Assembly: GCA_013360745.1 (NCBI GenBank)
Contig: JABWBA010000001.1
Span: forward strand, 1-64,000
Source of the DNA: Chthonomonadales bacterium
GTDB taxonomy: Bacteria > Armatimonadota > Chthonomonadetes > Chthonomonadales > CAJBBX01
Reading direction: 5' to 3'
Length of the DNA stretch: 64,000 nucleotides
Shown: positions 54,915 through 63,373 of the stretch, piece after piece
Layout of the letters: every line of letters begins with the position of its first letter
How positions within the stretch are numbered: the stretch's first letter is position 1
Notes under the pieces: model-generated
Databases searched by the model: none
Told to the model about the DNA's origin: nothing
The model's input: only the letters and a program-made list of their open reading frames with translations
Translations under genes and position numbers: made by a program

Positions 54915-54994
54915 GTCCTCGCAGGTTCGGCGGCAGGGGCATGGGATCCTGCCGGTATTGGTGAAAAGAACGGTGAGTGACAGGGAGGTGTACG

Positions 54995-55960
54995 TTGTAC
55001 TGCCGTAGACTCATTGTGCGTGCCGCTCTAGTTCCAGTAGTCCTTGCGCTGGGAGTTTCGACCTCGGGACAAGGGCAATCACCGAGTCTTGAGGAGATAC
55101 GGGGGGCCATCTACGAGATCGACAGCTCGCAACCACTCAACGCGGATGTGTCTGCTGCGCCGAAGCTCAAGGATGAGGCGGCAAAGATCAGCAGCGTTCG
55201 CTCTCGGTACAAGGTGATCTTCGACAGCGTCAACGATCAGCGAGTGCCCTGTATCCTGACCCTACCGTTGAAGGCGAAGGCTCCGTTTCCCGCGGTTCTG
55301 CTGTTGGCCGGCTCCGGTGGTCACAAGGATACTGATTATGTCCGGCTGACCAGCGATATGCTGAATACGATGGGCTTTGCGACTCTGTCGATCGATGCCC
55401 AATACCATGGTGAGCGATCGCGCACGAACCGTTCCGGCGACATCCACCTGATCCATCACGTGACGGAACGGGACGCCTGGATCCAGACGGTACGGGATCT
55501 CCGACGAGCGGTCGATTATCTGATATCCCGTAAGGACGTGGACCGCACCCGTATCGGCTTTGTCGGATTCAGTCAGGGAGGAATGATCGGCGGCACCTTC
55601 ATCGGTGTAGAGCCGCGAATACGGGCCGCGGTCCTGGCGATACCGGGCGGGGGATTCGCGGATTGGGCTGTTCGTGCGAAGATGGTGCAGCCGAACGATA
55701 TGGAACGGCTTCGGCTCGGCGCAGCGCTGACAGATCCAGTTCACTTCATCGGCCGGTTTGCACCGCGCCCGCTTCTTGTCCTATCCGCCCGGAAGGATGA
55801 GCTGATCCCTGCCTATGCTACAGAGGCGCTCTGGTCGGCAGCGGCCGAACCGAAAGAGATCAAATGGTACAACTCTGGCCACGTGCTCCCTCCGACGGCG
55901 CTGCTCGTAGACGCCAGAGCCTTCCTCAAACAGCATCTTGGCTCGACAAGCGCACCATGA
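54995..55960 (+). CDS. Secreted alpha/beta hydrolase (dienelactone hydrolase / acetyl xylan esterase-like)
   Basis: A signal peptide (RLIVRAALVPVVLALGVSTSGQ) is followed by an alpha/beta hydrolase of about 290 residues. The nucleophile elbow is GFSQGGMIGG (Ser at about residue 187), the acid is in LLVLSARKDELIPAYA, and the His is in WYNSGHVLPP. The oxyanion region is LLLAGSGGHKDTDY. These form a complete triad, suiting an esterase of the BAAT/dienelactone type. Acting outside, it could remove acyl groups from polysaccharides used by the neighbouring glycosidases (inference). TTG 54995 has GGGAGG six bases upstream; GTG 54977 would add six residues. A perfect 7-bp hairpin begins at its stop. 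Confidence 0.85.
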   Translation: MYCRRLIVRAALVPVVLALGVSTSGQGQSPSLEEIRGAIYEIDSSQPLNADVSAAPKLKDEAAKISSVRSRYKVIFDSVNDQRVPCILTLPLKAKAPFPAVLLLAGSGGHKDTDYVRLTSDMLNTMGFATLSIDAQYHGERSRTNRSGDIHLIHHVTERDAWIQTVRDLRRAVDYLISRKDVDRTRIGFVGFSQGGMIGGTFIGVEPRIRAAVLAIPGGGFADWAVRAKMVQPNDMERLRLGAALTDPVHFIGRFAPRPLLVLSARKDELIPAYATEALWSAAAEPKEIKWYNSGHVLPPTALLVDARAFLKQHLGSTSAP

Positions 55961-55977
55961 CCGACGGCGTCCGTCGG
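55961..55977 (+). terminator. Hairpin after the alpha/beta hydrolase gene
   Basis: A perfect 7-bp stem (CCGACGG/CCGTCGG) with a three-base loop starts on the base after the stop codon. No T-run follows. The 158-base gap up to the sigma-factor gene otherwise shows no recognisable feature, apart from two possible Shine-Dalgarno-like G-runs. Confidence 0.45.
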
Positions 55978-56163
55978 GACGATGGATGTGTCTGTGGCTG
56001 GGCCGCTGATCGTGTGGCACGTTCGCTGCCGCATCCGCTGCCGATCGGATGATGGTTATCAACAAAGCCTCCTTCCGCGACGGGAGGGAGCAGCTCAGCC
56101 AATCAGGAGCTTTCCCGGTTGCGGCGATTTCCGATAGTGCAGTTCACTCTCCGAGTAGATGAA

Positions 56164-56880
56164 ATGAATACCAATGAACAGACACGGCTCATCAACGAGG
56201 ATTTCCCGTACATCGATCGGACACCGCATGGTCAGTATCAGCGCGAACCGCACGCGATTGCGGATCTACGGAGGCTGATGGGTATGCCCGCATACGCAGT
56301 GCCAAAGGCCATCGCCGATCTGTCGCCGGAGGCTGGGGTATGCGCGTTTCGTATTGCCTATGTAATGGGTCTGACCGGAGTCAGCGATCAGATCGTGGAG
56401 GCCCTGCTGTATAAGTGCGTCCCGTATATTCTTAGGCGGCTTCCAAGGTATGGCGTGATGTACGCTCTGGAGGATATCCGATCGGATCTGGCTGTAGTAT
56501 TGATCGAACAATGGCGACGAACGGACTCATGTCAGGAGTTCTGGGAGGTCCGTTTCTGGCACTGCCTCGGGCTTCGGATACGTGATGTAGTGCGGCCCTA
56601 TTGCCGATTCGGGGAACGGGATGCCGACGGTCCGTCCCCTTTCCCGGAGACGCTCCAATCGATGCCGTCCGCTGTCAATGTGGAGGAGGAAGCGATTCAT
56701 CGCGTTATGTTGGACGGTCTCCCGGATAACCTTCGCCGCGCCGTCGTCCTGCGTCATCGGCATGGTTATACCGAGGGTGAGATCGCCAGGCGGATGGGAG
56801 TTACATCCAGAACGATAAGGAACTGGTTGACGAAGGCTCGAGAGCTGTTGATCAAACATTATGGAGGCGCCGAGCGATGA
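56164..56880 (+). CDS. ECF-like RNA polymerase sigma factor
   Basis: About 238 residues. Region 2 lies around residues 65-140, where ALEDIRSDLAVVLIEQWRR resembles the -10-recognition segment. Region 4 is at the C-terminus: DNLRRAVVLRHRHGYTEGEIARRMGVTSRTIRNWLTKAREL, seen in parts, is a standard sigma-70 region-4 helix-turn-helix. I chose ATG 56164; GTG/ATG starts at 56119 upstream are in frame without a clear ribosome site. It ends in an ATGA overlap with the XRE-regulator gene, and the ImmA/IrrE-helicase gene follows. The group looks like one regulon-control module, with the sigma factor probably held in check until the signal comes. Confidence 0.85.
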   Translation: MNTNEQTRLINEDFPYIDRTPHGQYQREPHAIADLRRLMGMPAYAVPKAIADLSPEAGVCAFRIAYVMGLTGVSDQIVEALLYKCVPYILRRLPRYGVMYALEDIRSDLAVVLIEQWRRTDSCQEFWEVRFWHCLGLRIRDVVRPYCRFGERDADGPSPFPETLQSMPSAVNVEEEAIHRVMLDGLPDNLRRAVVLRHRHGYTEGEIARRMGVTSRTIRNWLTKARELLIKHYGGAER

Positions 56881-57608
56881 AGCGTGTGACACGGGACGAA
56901 GCGTTGTTCGAGTTTTCGAAGCTTGGCCATATTGATGAAAGAACGCTGGCGGAGTACCTGGCCCGATATCCGGAATACGGCTCGGACCTGATGGATCTCG
57001 CGCTTAGCCGCGTGCCGTTGATGGACCTGGAGCCCACGGCCGATGATCTGGATCCTCAGGCAGCGGAGAGCATTGAGGTTAAGACCAGCATTGCGGCGAT
57101 GCTCGAGCGGATGCGCACTCATGGTACAGCAAGCCACCTCTCACAATGGGGTCTTCTTGGAACGATTAAACGCCTGGGTAGGGCGCCATCGTCCTTTGCC
57201 GAGAGCCTCGAACTCGGCCTCAGTGTCCTGACGAAGCTCGACCGTCGGTTCTATGAACCCTCTACCATTCCGCTTCAGCTGTTGACCGATCTCTCCAAGG
57301 CGATCGACGAACCGCTGGTGGCTCTGCTTGAGTATTTGAACCGCCCGCCGACCCTTGCTCGACAGGCATCGTATCGAGCGACTGCTCGTGACGTACAAGA
57401 GGGTGGCCTTCGAACACCCTTGCGGTTGTCCGAAGCGGAACATAGGGTTGGCTTGTATCGCCCCGTACGGGCTGATGGATCGGCAATGGATGGGTCGATC
57501 GATACCGATACGGAAATCGGAGCGGATCATATCGAACGTCTTGATTTCGCGGAAAGCGTGCGTGATGCGCCCGATATGAGCCTCGAGCAGAAGGCGAAAT
57601 GGGCGTGA
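56877..57608 (+). CDS. XRE-type regulator of the sigma/ImmA-IrrE module
   Basis: 243 residues. The N-terminal helical part (DERTLAEYLARYPEYGSDLMDLALS) is typical of a family found beside ImmA/IrrE genes. A helix-turn-helix of XRE type occupies about residues 90-155 (FAESLELGLSVLTKLDRRFYEP, then LLTDLSKAIDEPLVALLEYLNRPP, in parts). A polar linker and a conserved C-terminal element (DFAESVRDAPDMSLEQKAKWA) follow. In IrrE-DdrO and ImmA-ImmR systems the metalloprotease cleaves a partner of this kind to release transcription, so this protein is the likely substrate; that is an inference. It overlaps the sigma gene by four bases. Confidence 0.7.
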   Translation: MKRVTRDEALFEFSKLGHIDERTLAEYLARYPEYGSDLMDLALSRVPLMDLEPTADDLDPQAAESIEVKTSIAAMLERMRTHGTASHLSQWGLLGTIKRLGRAPSSFAESLELGLSVLTKLDRRFYEPSTIPLQLLTDLSKAIDEPLVALLEYLNRPPTLARQASYRATARDVQEGGLRTPLRLSEAEHRVGLYRPVRADGSAMDGSIDTDTEIGADHIERLDFAESVRDAPDMSLEQKAKWA

Positions 57609-57639
57609 GATCCACCTAGATCGAAGAAGATCTCCGGCC

Positions 57640-60600
57640 ATGACACGGTCCGATTTCGATGGTGTTCGCGACGCGGCACACCGTGCGCTGCGATCCGTAG
57701 GACTGGACATTCACTCCCTTCGATCGGCGGATATTCCGATAGAAGCGCTGTTGAGCTCTCTGGGCTACCAGTGTATCGGCTTGCCACGTTTCGATCCGCT
57801 TCTTGCCGGCGCTCTTGGCGTACTCGACCGTGAGGCGGGCGCCGTTTGGATCCGGGAAGGTTTGGCGCCATCCGACCGCCGACTACTAATCGCGCATGAG
57901 CTCGGACATGCCTGGTGCGGTACAGGCGCTGATATTAACGATGATGATGAGGGGACCTTCGGATTCCTCGCCCGCTCGTCGTTCGATGTGGATGGACCGC
58001 TGGGGTACAGTCCGGTCCAGGCTGATGAGATCGATGCCACGGTATTCGGCCTTGAACTCATTGCACCCGGACCCGCACTCAGAGCCGCCTTCCTAGGCGG
58101 AATGACCTCTTCGGCGATCGCTGAGAAGATAGGCGTTCGACAAGCCACCATTGATGGACAGCTCGTGCACCACCTCCTCCGCCCAATCCGGCCAGCAGGG
58201 CGACCTATAGAGCCCCATCTGCCCCTGGACACCTACCAGCGCCGCGCATCGGTCCATATGGATGGTGACGTTACCGTCCTGGCGGGTCCAGGCACAGGAA
58301 AGACGCGCGCATTGATCGGCCACGCTGTCCACTTGATACGGTCGGGAGTCAGACCGGACCGGATATTGATCCTAACATTCGCTCGACATGCGTGTTCCGA
58401 GATTCGGAATCGGTTGGAAGAGAGCCTCGGTGACGAGTGTCGTGGGATACGCGTATCCACTACGCACGCCCTGGGCCTCGAGATCCTTCGCACCTACGGC
58501 GGTCGAATCGGCTTGTCGCCGAACCCCGGGATCTTGAGCGCTGACGAAGCCATCCGTTTCATGGAACAGCGTCTCGATTTGTTTGAGATGTCGGATGCGC
58601 CGATCGGATTGAGTCCGTTGACCACGCTGATCGGATACTACCGGAGCATTGGGAGATGGAAAAGCCAGGGAATCACTCCTGCGAGCCTGTTGAGCGAATC
58701 CATGCCGATCGGTGTGAAGGACGATGCTCCGATTCGCGCGTATTCCGCGTATCAAGCGCTGCTGAGCAGTAATGATTGCCTGGACCTATCCGATCTAGTG
58801 TATCGCTCGCTTGAGCTCCTACGCTCGCATCAGGATGTACTCTCAACCGTTGCCGGCACGTTGGACCACGTCCTTGTCGATGAAGCACAGGATCTCCACG
58901 ACGCCGAATGGGAGATGATTCGTCTATTGACGGTCGGTACGGCGCGCCTCTGGACGGTTGGCGATCCTAATCAGGCGATCTACGGATTTCGTGGAGCGGG
59001 ATGGAAGGGCTGGGCGTCTGGTGGCATGGGGCGAACAGTTCACGGGCAATACGAACTGGCGGTGAACTATCGCTGTGGAGAACGTATCGTCCGTTTGCTG
59101 AGAGCCTTCGCGGGCCACGCTGGCCTGACGCCTCCTCGGCGTATGCGCTCGGTAACTTCCCGCGATCGTGGTCGAATACGTTTCGCCACGACTCTGGATG
59201 AAAGGACGCAGGCCGACGCGATCGCTGAGGATATCATGGAGAGCCGGCGATCGGGTACGCCCTACTCCGAACACGCAATCCTGGTACGCACGAACAAACA
59301 GGCGGGGCTGTATGCCCGAGTACTACGGGACCGTGGTATCCCTGTGATCTGGGCGGCCTCGGTTTTATCTTCAGATTCTGCTCGTACGGCGATTGCCATG
59401 ATCGCTAGAGCGGCATCGTCTGCCGTGGATGCACGGGGCGGGGAACAAGTCGGTCCCAGGGAGGTCCTGAGCGAGTATCTATTCGGCAGTGAACGTGCAG
59501 CGGTACGAAAGAGCCTCGAGCCGCTCGATTATGCGGCGCTCGCATGGCTATACCGTTTCGTTGATCGATGGGAGTGGCACAGTCGAGATCCGGATCGTGC
59601 TGGCCGAACGGACGCTTTGTTCGCAGCGCTGTCGGCGCTCCGAAGAGCAGTTGCCCTTCGTGAAGACGGATTGGAGTTGAGTCACCTGATGGCTTCTGAT
59701 GATGCGGTCCGGGTGTTGACCGTGCACAGAGCGAAGGGGCTTGAGTTCCACTCGGTCTATGTTCCGTCATTGAACATCGGGCGATTCCCTATTCAGTCAA
59801 CTTCTGCAACGCAGAACGACAACGATGCGAACCGACTCGACGGGACGGAGTCCGACAAGGAAGAGGCCAGGTTGCTGTATGTTGCCATCTCACGGGCCCG
59901 CGAGTCGGTTACCGTGTCGGGTTGCAGGGAGCTGGATGGAAAACCCGCTGAGTTATCCTCTCTGGGCCAATGGGCGCAGTCGGCCGTTAAAGAGGTTGGC
60001 GGTGAGTTGATCGAGTGGCGTTCCGAGGGGACATCGCGTCCCGCGAGATCCTCAGTACAGAACCTACCGGCGCAAAGTGAAGAGTTGTCGCTCGATGATC
60101 TGGATGTATACCACCATTGCCCACGACGATTCTACTACGAACGGACGGAACTCGCCTCGGGAGCCTGGAGCGATCCTGATCGTCTCTTCCAGCGTGGGAT
60201 GCGAACGGCCATGCGAACGATACAGGCCGCCAGGGTGCACGAGAGCGAGAACGTGCACGATAAGGCGTATCAAGTGTGGCTGAGTGTGTGGAACGCCGAT
60301 CAATGGCCGAAGGACTTCGATGACCATTATCAAAGGCTGGCACAACGTACCATCCGAACGGTTTGTGGATGTCCGGAACTCCGTACCGGCGAAGTTGGTA
60401 TGCACCTTCGAGTACGCAGTCCGGCCGGGGTCTTTGTGTTGACAGCGGATCGCATCGTTCATTCATCAGACGGATCGACTACCGTTGAGATATTCCGCTA
60501 CACTCGGAGACCCCGTTGGAACGGTCGTCTTGGCGCGATCGTCCAGATAGGGGCCGAACAACAGTGGCCTGATCGCCATGTGCGAACAGCGATCCGCTAC

Positions 60601-60783
60601 TGCCTCGACGGCGAACACACGCTGGAGCAATACCGGCCCTCGGTGAGCGCTGTGACGATGGCCGACAAACACTACAACGGTATCATGAATCGGATAAAGG
60701 AAGGCGATTATCCCGCGAAACCATCACGATGGTGCGCGCAATGCCCGTTTCTATTCGATTGCCCGGAAGCGTCCGACCGGTAG
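57640..60783 (+). CDS. ImmA/IrrE metallopeptidase - UvrD/Rep helicase - Cas4/AddB-like nuclease fusion
   Basis: 1047 residues in three parts. Residues 1-180 are an ImmA/IrrE-type zinc peptidase with HELGH at 86-90 and a third-ligand region QADEIDATVFGLELI. Residues 195-800 are a superfamily-1 helicase: YQRRA Q-motif at about 199, Walker A AGPGTGKT at 215-222, VDEAQDLHDAEWE near 414, GDPNQAIYGFRGAG, NYRCGE, TVHRAKGLEFHSVYVPSL and LLYVAISRARE. Residues 820-1047 are a RecB/Cas4-like domain with four Fe-S cysteines (YHHCPRRFYYE and CAQCPFLFDC). The expected D-x-K active-site strand reads EIFRYTR, so nuclease activity may be lost. It is 31 bases after the XRE gene. The fusion could couple DNA unwinding to repressor cleavage. 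Confidence 0.85.
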   Translation: MTRSDFDGVRDAAHRALRSVGLDIHSLRSADIPIEALLSSLGYQCIGLPRFDPLLAGALGVLDREAGAVWIREGLAPSDRRLLIAHELGHAWCGTGADINDDDEGTFGFLARSSFDVDGPLGYSPVQADEIDATVFGLELIAPGPALRAAFLGGMTSSAIAEKIGVRQATIDGQLVHHLLRPIRPAGRPIEPHLPLDTYQRRASVHMDGDVTVLAGPGTGKTRALIGHAVHLIRSGVRPDRILILTFARHACSEIRNRLEESLGDECRGIRVSTTHALGLEILRTYGGRIGLSPNPGILSADEAIRFMEQRLDLFEMSDAPIGLSPLTTLIGYYRSIGRWKSQGITPASLLSESMPIGVKDDAPIRAYSAYQALLSSNDCLDLSDLVYRSLELLRSHQDVLSTVAGTLDHVLVDEAQDLHDAEWEMIRLLTVGTARLWTVGDPNQAIYGFRGAGWKGWASGGMGRTVHGQYELAVNYRCGERIVRLLRAFAGHAGLTPPRRMRSVTSRDRGRIRFATTLDERTQADAIAEDIMESRRSGTPYSEHAILVRTNKQAGLYARVLRDRGIPVIWAASVLSSDSARTAIAMIARAASSAVDARGGEQVGPREVLSEYLFGSERAAVRKSLEPLDYAALAWLYRFVDRWEWHSRDPDRAGRTDALFAALSALRRAVALREDGLELSHLMASDDAVRVLTVHRAKGLEFHSVYVPSLNIGRFPIQSTSATQNDNDANRLDGTESDKEEARLLYVAISRARESVTVSGCRELDGKPAELSSLGQWAQSAVKEVGGELIEWRSEGTSRPARSSVQNLPAQSEELSLDDLDVYHHCPRRFYYERTELASGAWSDPDRLFQRGMRTAMRTIQAARVHESENVHDKAYQVWLSVWNADQWPKDFDDHYQRLAQRTIRTVCGCPELRTGEVGMHLRVRSPAGVFVLTADRIVHSSDGSTTVEIFRYTRRPRWNGRLGAIVQIGAEQQWPDRHVRTAIRYCLDGEHTLEQYRPSVSAVTMADKHYNGIMNRIKEGDYPAKPSRWCAQCPFLFDCPEASDR

Positions 60784-60793
60784 TTAGGAGTTC

Positions 60794-60835
60794 ATGCGCA
60801 TGTTTCGTTATGACCCGTGGACAACCAGGCCTTGA
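60794..60835 (+). other. Possible 13-codon leader ORF overlapping rimI
   Basis: After AGGAG an ATG at 60794 (and another at 60800, nine bases from GGAG) opens a 13-codon frame ending in CCTTGA. Its stop overlaps an in-frame TTG of rimI at 60832 as TTGA. It may couple or regulate rimI translation. It may also be just the sequence that follows a ribosome site belonging to a mis-set start. Confidence 0.35.
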
Positions 60836-61395
60836 TCGAGGGCGTTTATACGACAACGCACCGACCGGATGGTGCCGTGTGTCGCATCAGACACATGGAC
60901 ACGGCTGATATCGTCGCGGTGGTTGAGCTCGAACGAGCGTGTTTTACAACGCATTGGCCTGTCGCCACCTATCAGAATGAGCTGTTGAATCCTGCGGCGG
61001 TTTATCTGGTGGCGGAGCTCGACGGTACTGTAGTAGGTTTTGCTGGGATGTGGGTCTCGGCCGATGAGGCCCATATCACACTACTCGCGGTTCGATCGGA
61101 GTATCGGCGCAAGGGTATTGGCACGCGTCTGCTCATCGGCCTTCTGGAAGAGGCCCGCTATCACGGCGCCACCGCGGCAACACTCGAAGTACGGAAGAGC
61201 AACGAGTGCGCACTGGGTATGTATCACGCGGCCGGTTTCGTTGAGACCCACGAGCGGCCCGGCTATTATTCGGATACGGGCGAAGCCGCCGTCATTATGT
61301 GGGTCTACGATATTCAGTCTTCGCGATATACCGCTCTGCTCGGCCAGTTGAGGGCCGGCCTTGAGGAGCGATGCCCACCGACATCGTCGGTGTAA
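60817..61395 (+). CDS. rimI: Ribosomal-protein-alanine N-acetyltransferase RimI-like
   Basis: A GNAT acetyltransferase that modifies the N-terminal Ala of ribosomal protein S18 and is commonly encoded next to tsaD. Visible are the N-terminal CRIRHMDTADIVAVVELERACF, the acetyl-CoA loop VRSEYRRKGIGTRLLIGLLEEA (R-R-K-G-I-G), EVRKSNECALGMYHAAGF and the C-terminal RPGYYSDTGEAAVIM. All are RimI hallmarks, including the GYY-tyrosine. 192 residues is a little long at the N-terminus. The start may be GTG 60817 or TTG 60832, neither with its own strong ribosome site. tsaD starts 33 bases after its stop. Confidence 0.88.
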   Translation: MDNQALIEGVYTTTHRPDGAVCRIRHMDTADIVAVVELERACFTTHWPVATYQNELLNPAAVYLVAELDGTVVGFAGMWVSADEAHITLLAVRSEYRRKGIGTRLLIGLLEEARYHGATAATLEVRKSNECALGMYHAAGFVETHERPGYYSDTGEAAVIMWVYDIQSSRYTALLGQLRAGLEERCPPTSSV

Positions 61396-61428
61396 ACATC
61401 CGCGGAACATAAAAGGCCAGGAACGGTT

Positions 61429-62445
61429 ATGGTTGTACTCGGCATCGAGACCTCGTGCGACGAGACCTCCGCGGCGCTGGTTGCGGACGGCCGAAGAGGG
61501 CTCGTCGACATCGTCGCGAGCCAGGCGGACCTACATGCGCGATGGGGCGGAGTCGTACCCGAGGTGGCAAGCAGAATGCACGTAGAACGGGTTCTGCCTG
61601 TGGTTCAGGAGGCGATGGAGAAGGCAAAGATCACCTCAGCGGAGATCGATGGCATCGCCGTTACCAATCGTCCCGGACTGATCGGCGCTCTCGTCGTGGG
61701 CGTAGCAGCAGCGAAAGCGTTGGCGCTCGCATGGAACCGCCCACTCGTTGGCGTGCACCATCTCATCGGGCATATTTACGCGTGCTACCTTGCCGAACCT
61801 CGTCTCGTACCGCCGTTCGTCTGTCTGATTGTATCCGGCGGTCATACCGAACTGATCTACGTCGATAGGACAGGGGAGTGCACCGTTCTGGGGCGAACAC
61901 GGGACGACGCAGCAGGAGAGTGCCTCGATAAATGCGCGCGCATGCTCGATCTCCCGTACCCGGGCGGCGCTCATCTCGAGCGGCTCGCGGAGCAGGGGGA
62001 TCCACAGCGCGTTCCACTGCCGAGGGCCTGGTTGGAGGGGTCGGCGGACTTCAGCTTTTCGGGGCTGAAAACTGCGGTAGCCCGGTATCTGAGACAGAAC
62101 ACACACGAGATCCGTCGAGAGGATGTCGCCGCCGCACTGCAGGGCGCCGTGGTGGATGTCCTTGTGGAGAAGACGGTCGCCGCCGCGCGATCGGTGGGTG
62201 TAGAGGCGATCGGCATTGGCGGCGGGGTGGCGGCGAACAGAACCCTGAGCAGGGCGATGGCGGATGCGGCCCTAGCCGTCGGCATCCGTTGCATCACCCC
62301 TCTGCCGCCGCTATGTACCGATAACGCGTCGATGATCGCAGCAGCCGGATATGATCGACTGATTCGCGGCGAAGACGACGGTCTCGGGCTCGACGCGGCT
62401 GCCTCGGCTCCCCTGCCGAGAGCCTCTTCAGTCGAAGGAACATAG
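61429..62445 (+). CDS. tsaD: tRNA N6-adenosine threonylcarbamoyltransferase TsaD
   Basis: The Kae1/Gcp-type catalytic subunit that transfers threonylcarbamoyl to A37 of ANN-reading tRNAs. 338 residues with the metal-binding HxxxH in VGVHHLIGHIYA, the N-terminal ETSCDETSAALV, VTNRPGLIGALVVG, the nucleotide loop FVCLIVSGGHTELIYVD, and PLPPLCTDNASMIAAAGYD at the end. GKCARMLD-like and YPGG segments are intact. Partners tsaB, tsaC and tsaE are not in the window. It lies between rimI and the M50-like protease gene (six bases). Confidence 0.97.
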   Translation: MVVLGIETSCDETSAALVADGRRGLVDIVASQADLHARWGGVVPEVASRMHVERVLPVVQEAMEKAKITSAEIDGIAVTNRPGLIGALVVGVAAAKALALAWNRPLVGVHHLIGHIYACYLAEPRLVPPFVCLIVSGGHTELIYVDRTGECTVLGRTRDDAAGECLDKCARMLDLPYPGGAHLERLAEQGDPQRVPLPRAWLEGSADFSFSGLKTAVARYLRQNTHEIRREDVAAALQGAVVDVLVEKTVAAARSVGVEAIGIGGGVAANRTLSRAMADAALAVGIRCITPLPPLCTDNASMIAAAGYDRLIRGEDDGLGLDAAASAPLPRASSVEGT

Positions 62446-62451
62446 GCTACG

Positions 62452-63141
62452 GTGGCTGGCGCTTCAGGTATCGCGCAATCCAGAAGGCTGCTTGTTGCGA
62501 GCGCTCTCGCCGCGCTCGTGTGCGCGTATATCCCCGGAGCATGGATCATCGTCTATCCGATCCGGCTATTCGTGACCTACATACACGAGACATCCCACGC
62601 GTTGGCGACACTGCTTACTGGCGGCGCGATAACACAGGTGATTGTGGAGCCTGGCGGAAGCGGACTGACGCTTTCCAGAGGTGGGCTTCCGCTGATCATC
62701 TGTCCTGCCGGTTATCTTGGGGCCGCGTTGCTCGGAGGCCTGCTACTATTGCTCATGCGGCCAAAGCTGGGAAGCGGTACCCTGGTCAGTCTCGGTGTGC
62801 TGATTCTGGCGGCGACGCTATTGTGGGGCAGAGATCCGTTCACGATCATCGCAGGACTCGTCCTCGCCGGTGTCCTGTTAGGCGTCGGACGATTACTGCC
62901 CGCCAACGGCTCTGACTTCGCCGCCGCATTCCTGGCTATACAGCTGTGCCTGAACTCCATCCTGGATGTCCGAACCTTGCTCTGGCTGACCACAGCGACC
63001 GACGCACCCAATGACGCGGTCAATATGGCCAAGCTCGTCGGGCTTCCGCCGCTGCTCTGGGCTCTCCTATGGAGTCTTGCCTCAATAAGTATTCTGATCG
63101 CGGCGCTGCGTGCAGCATGGAATGGAAATCGATCACGATGA
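62452..63141 (+). CDS. M50B-like membrane metalloprotease
   Basis: A 229-residue polytopic protein with about six helices. It carries HETSHAL (HExxH, near residue 46) in the second helix and a second conserved element TTATDAPNDAVNMAKL toward the C-terminus that can supply the third metal ligand. The layout fits the Peptidase_M50B-like family of intramembrane proteases. Its substrate is unknown. It is six bases after tsaD and so likely co-transcribed. GTG 62452 is used, with a preceding ATAGG-like sequence only. Confidence 0.8.
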   Translation: MAGASGIAQSRRLLVASALAALVCAYIPGAWIIVYPIRLFVTYIHETSHALATLLTGGAITQVIVEPGGSGLTLSRGGLPLIICPAGYLGAALLGGLLLLLMRPKLGSGTLVSLGVLILAATLLWGRDPFTIIAGLVLAGVLLGVGRLLPANGSDFAAAFLAIQLCLNSILDVRTLLWLTTATDAPNDAVNMAKLVGLPPLLWALLWSLASISILIAALRAAWNGNRSR

Positions 63142-63190
63142 GCGTCCGCATCCCCCGACCCATCATGGACGGCATCAACATCCGAATCGC

Positions 63191-63220
63191 TTGACTTGGC
63201 CGATCGCTCGCGCGTATACT
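63191..63220 (+). promoter_or_regulatory. Vegetative promoter for the last gene
   Basis: TTGACT at 63191-63196 and TATACT at 63215-63220, 18 bases apart, in a 232-base intergenic gap. The leader would be about 147 bases long before the TTG start at 63374, with room for regulation. Within it I see only a short CCTCGATCGAGG palindrome (63237-63248) and no recognisable riboswitch. Confidence 0.75.
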
Positions 63221-63373
63221 CGGAACCGTTCATCCCTCGATCGAGGCTGGCTGACGATCGATACCAACATTATTCCGGCGTGTACACGGACGTCGAGGGC
63301 ATGGACATACCGGCAGCATTCATCTAGATCGGTATGCGAAGGGGCCGACTCCCCGGTCGACAAGGAGCGGACG

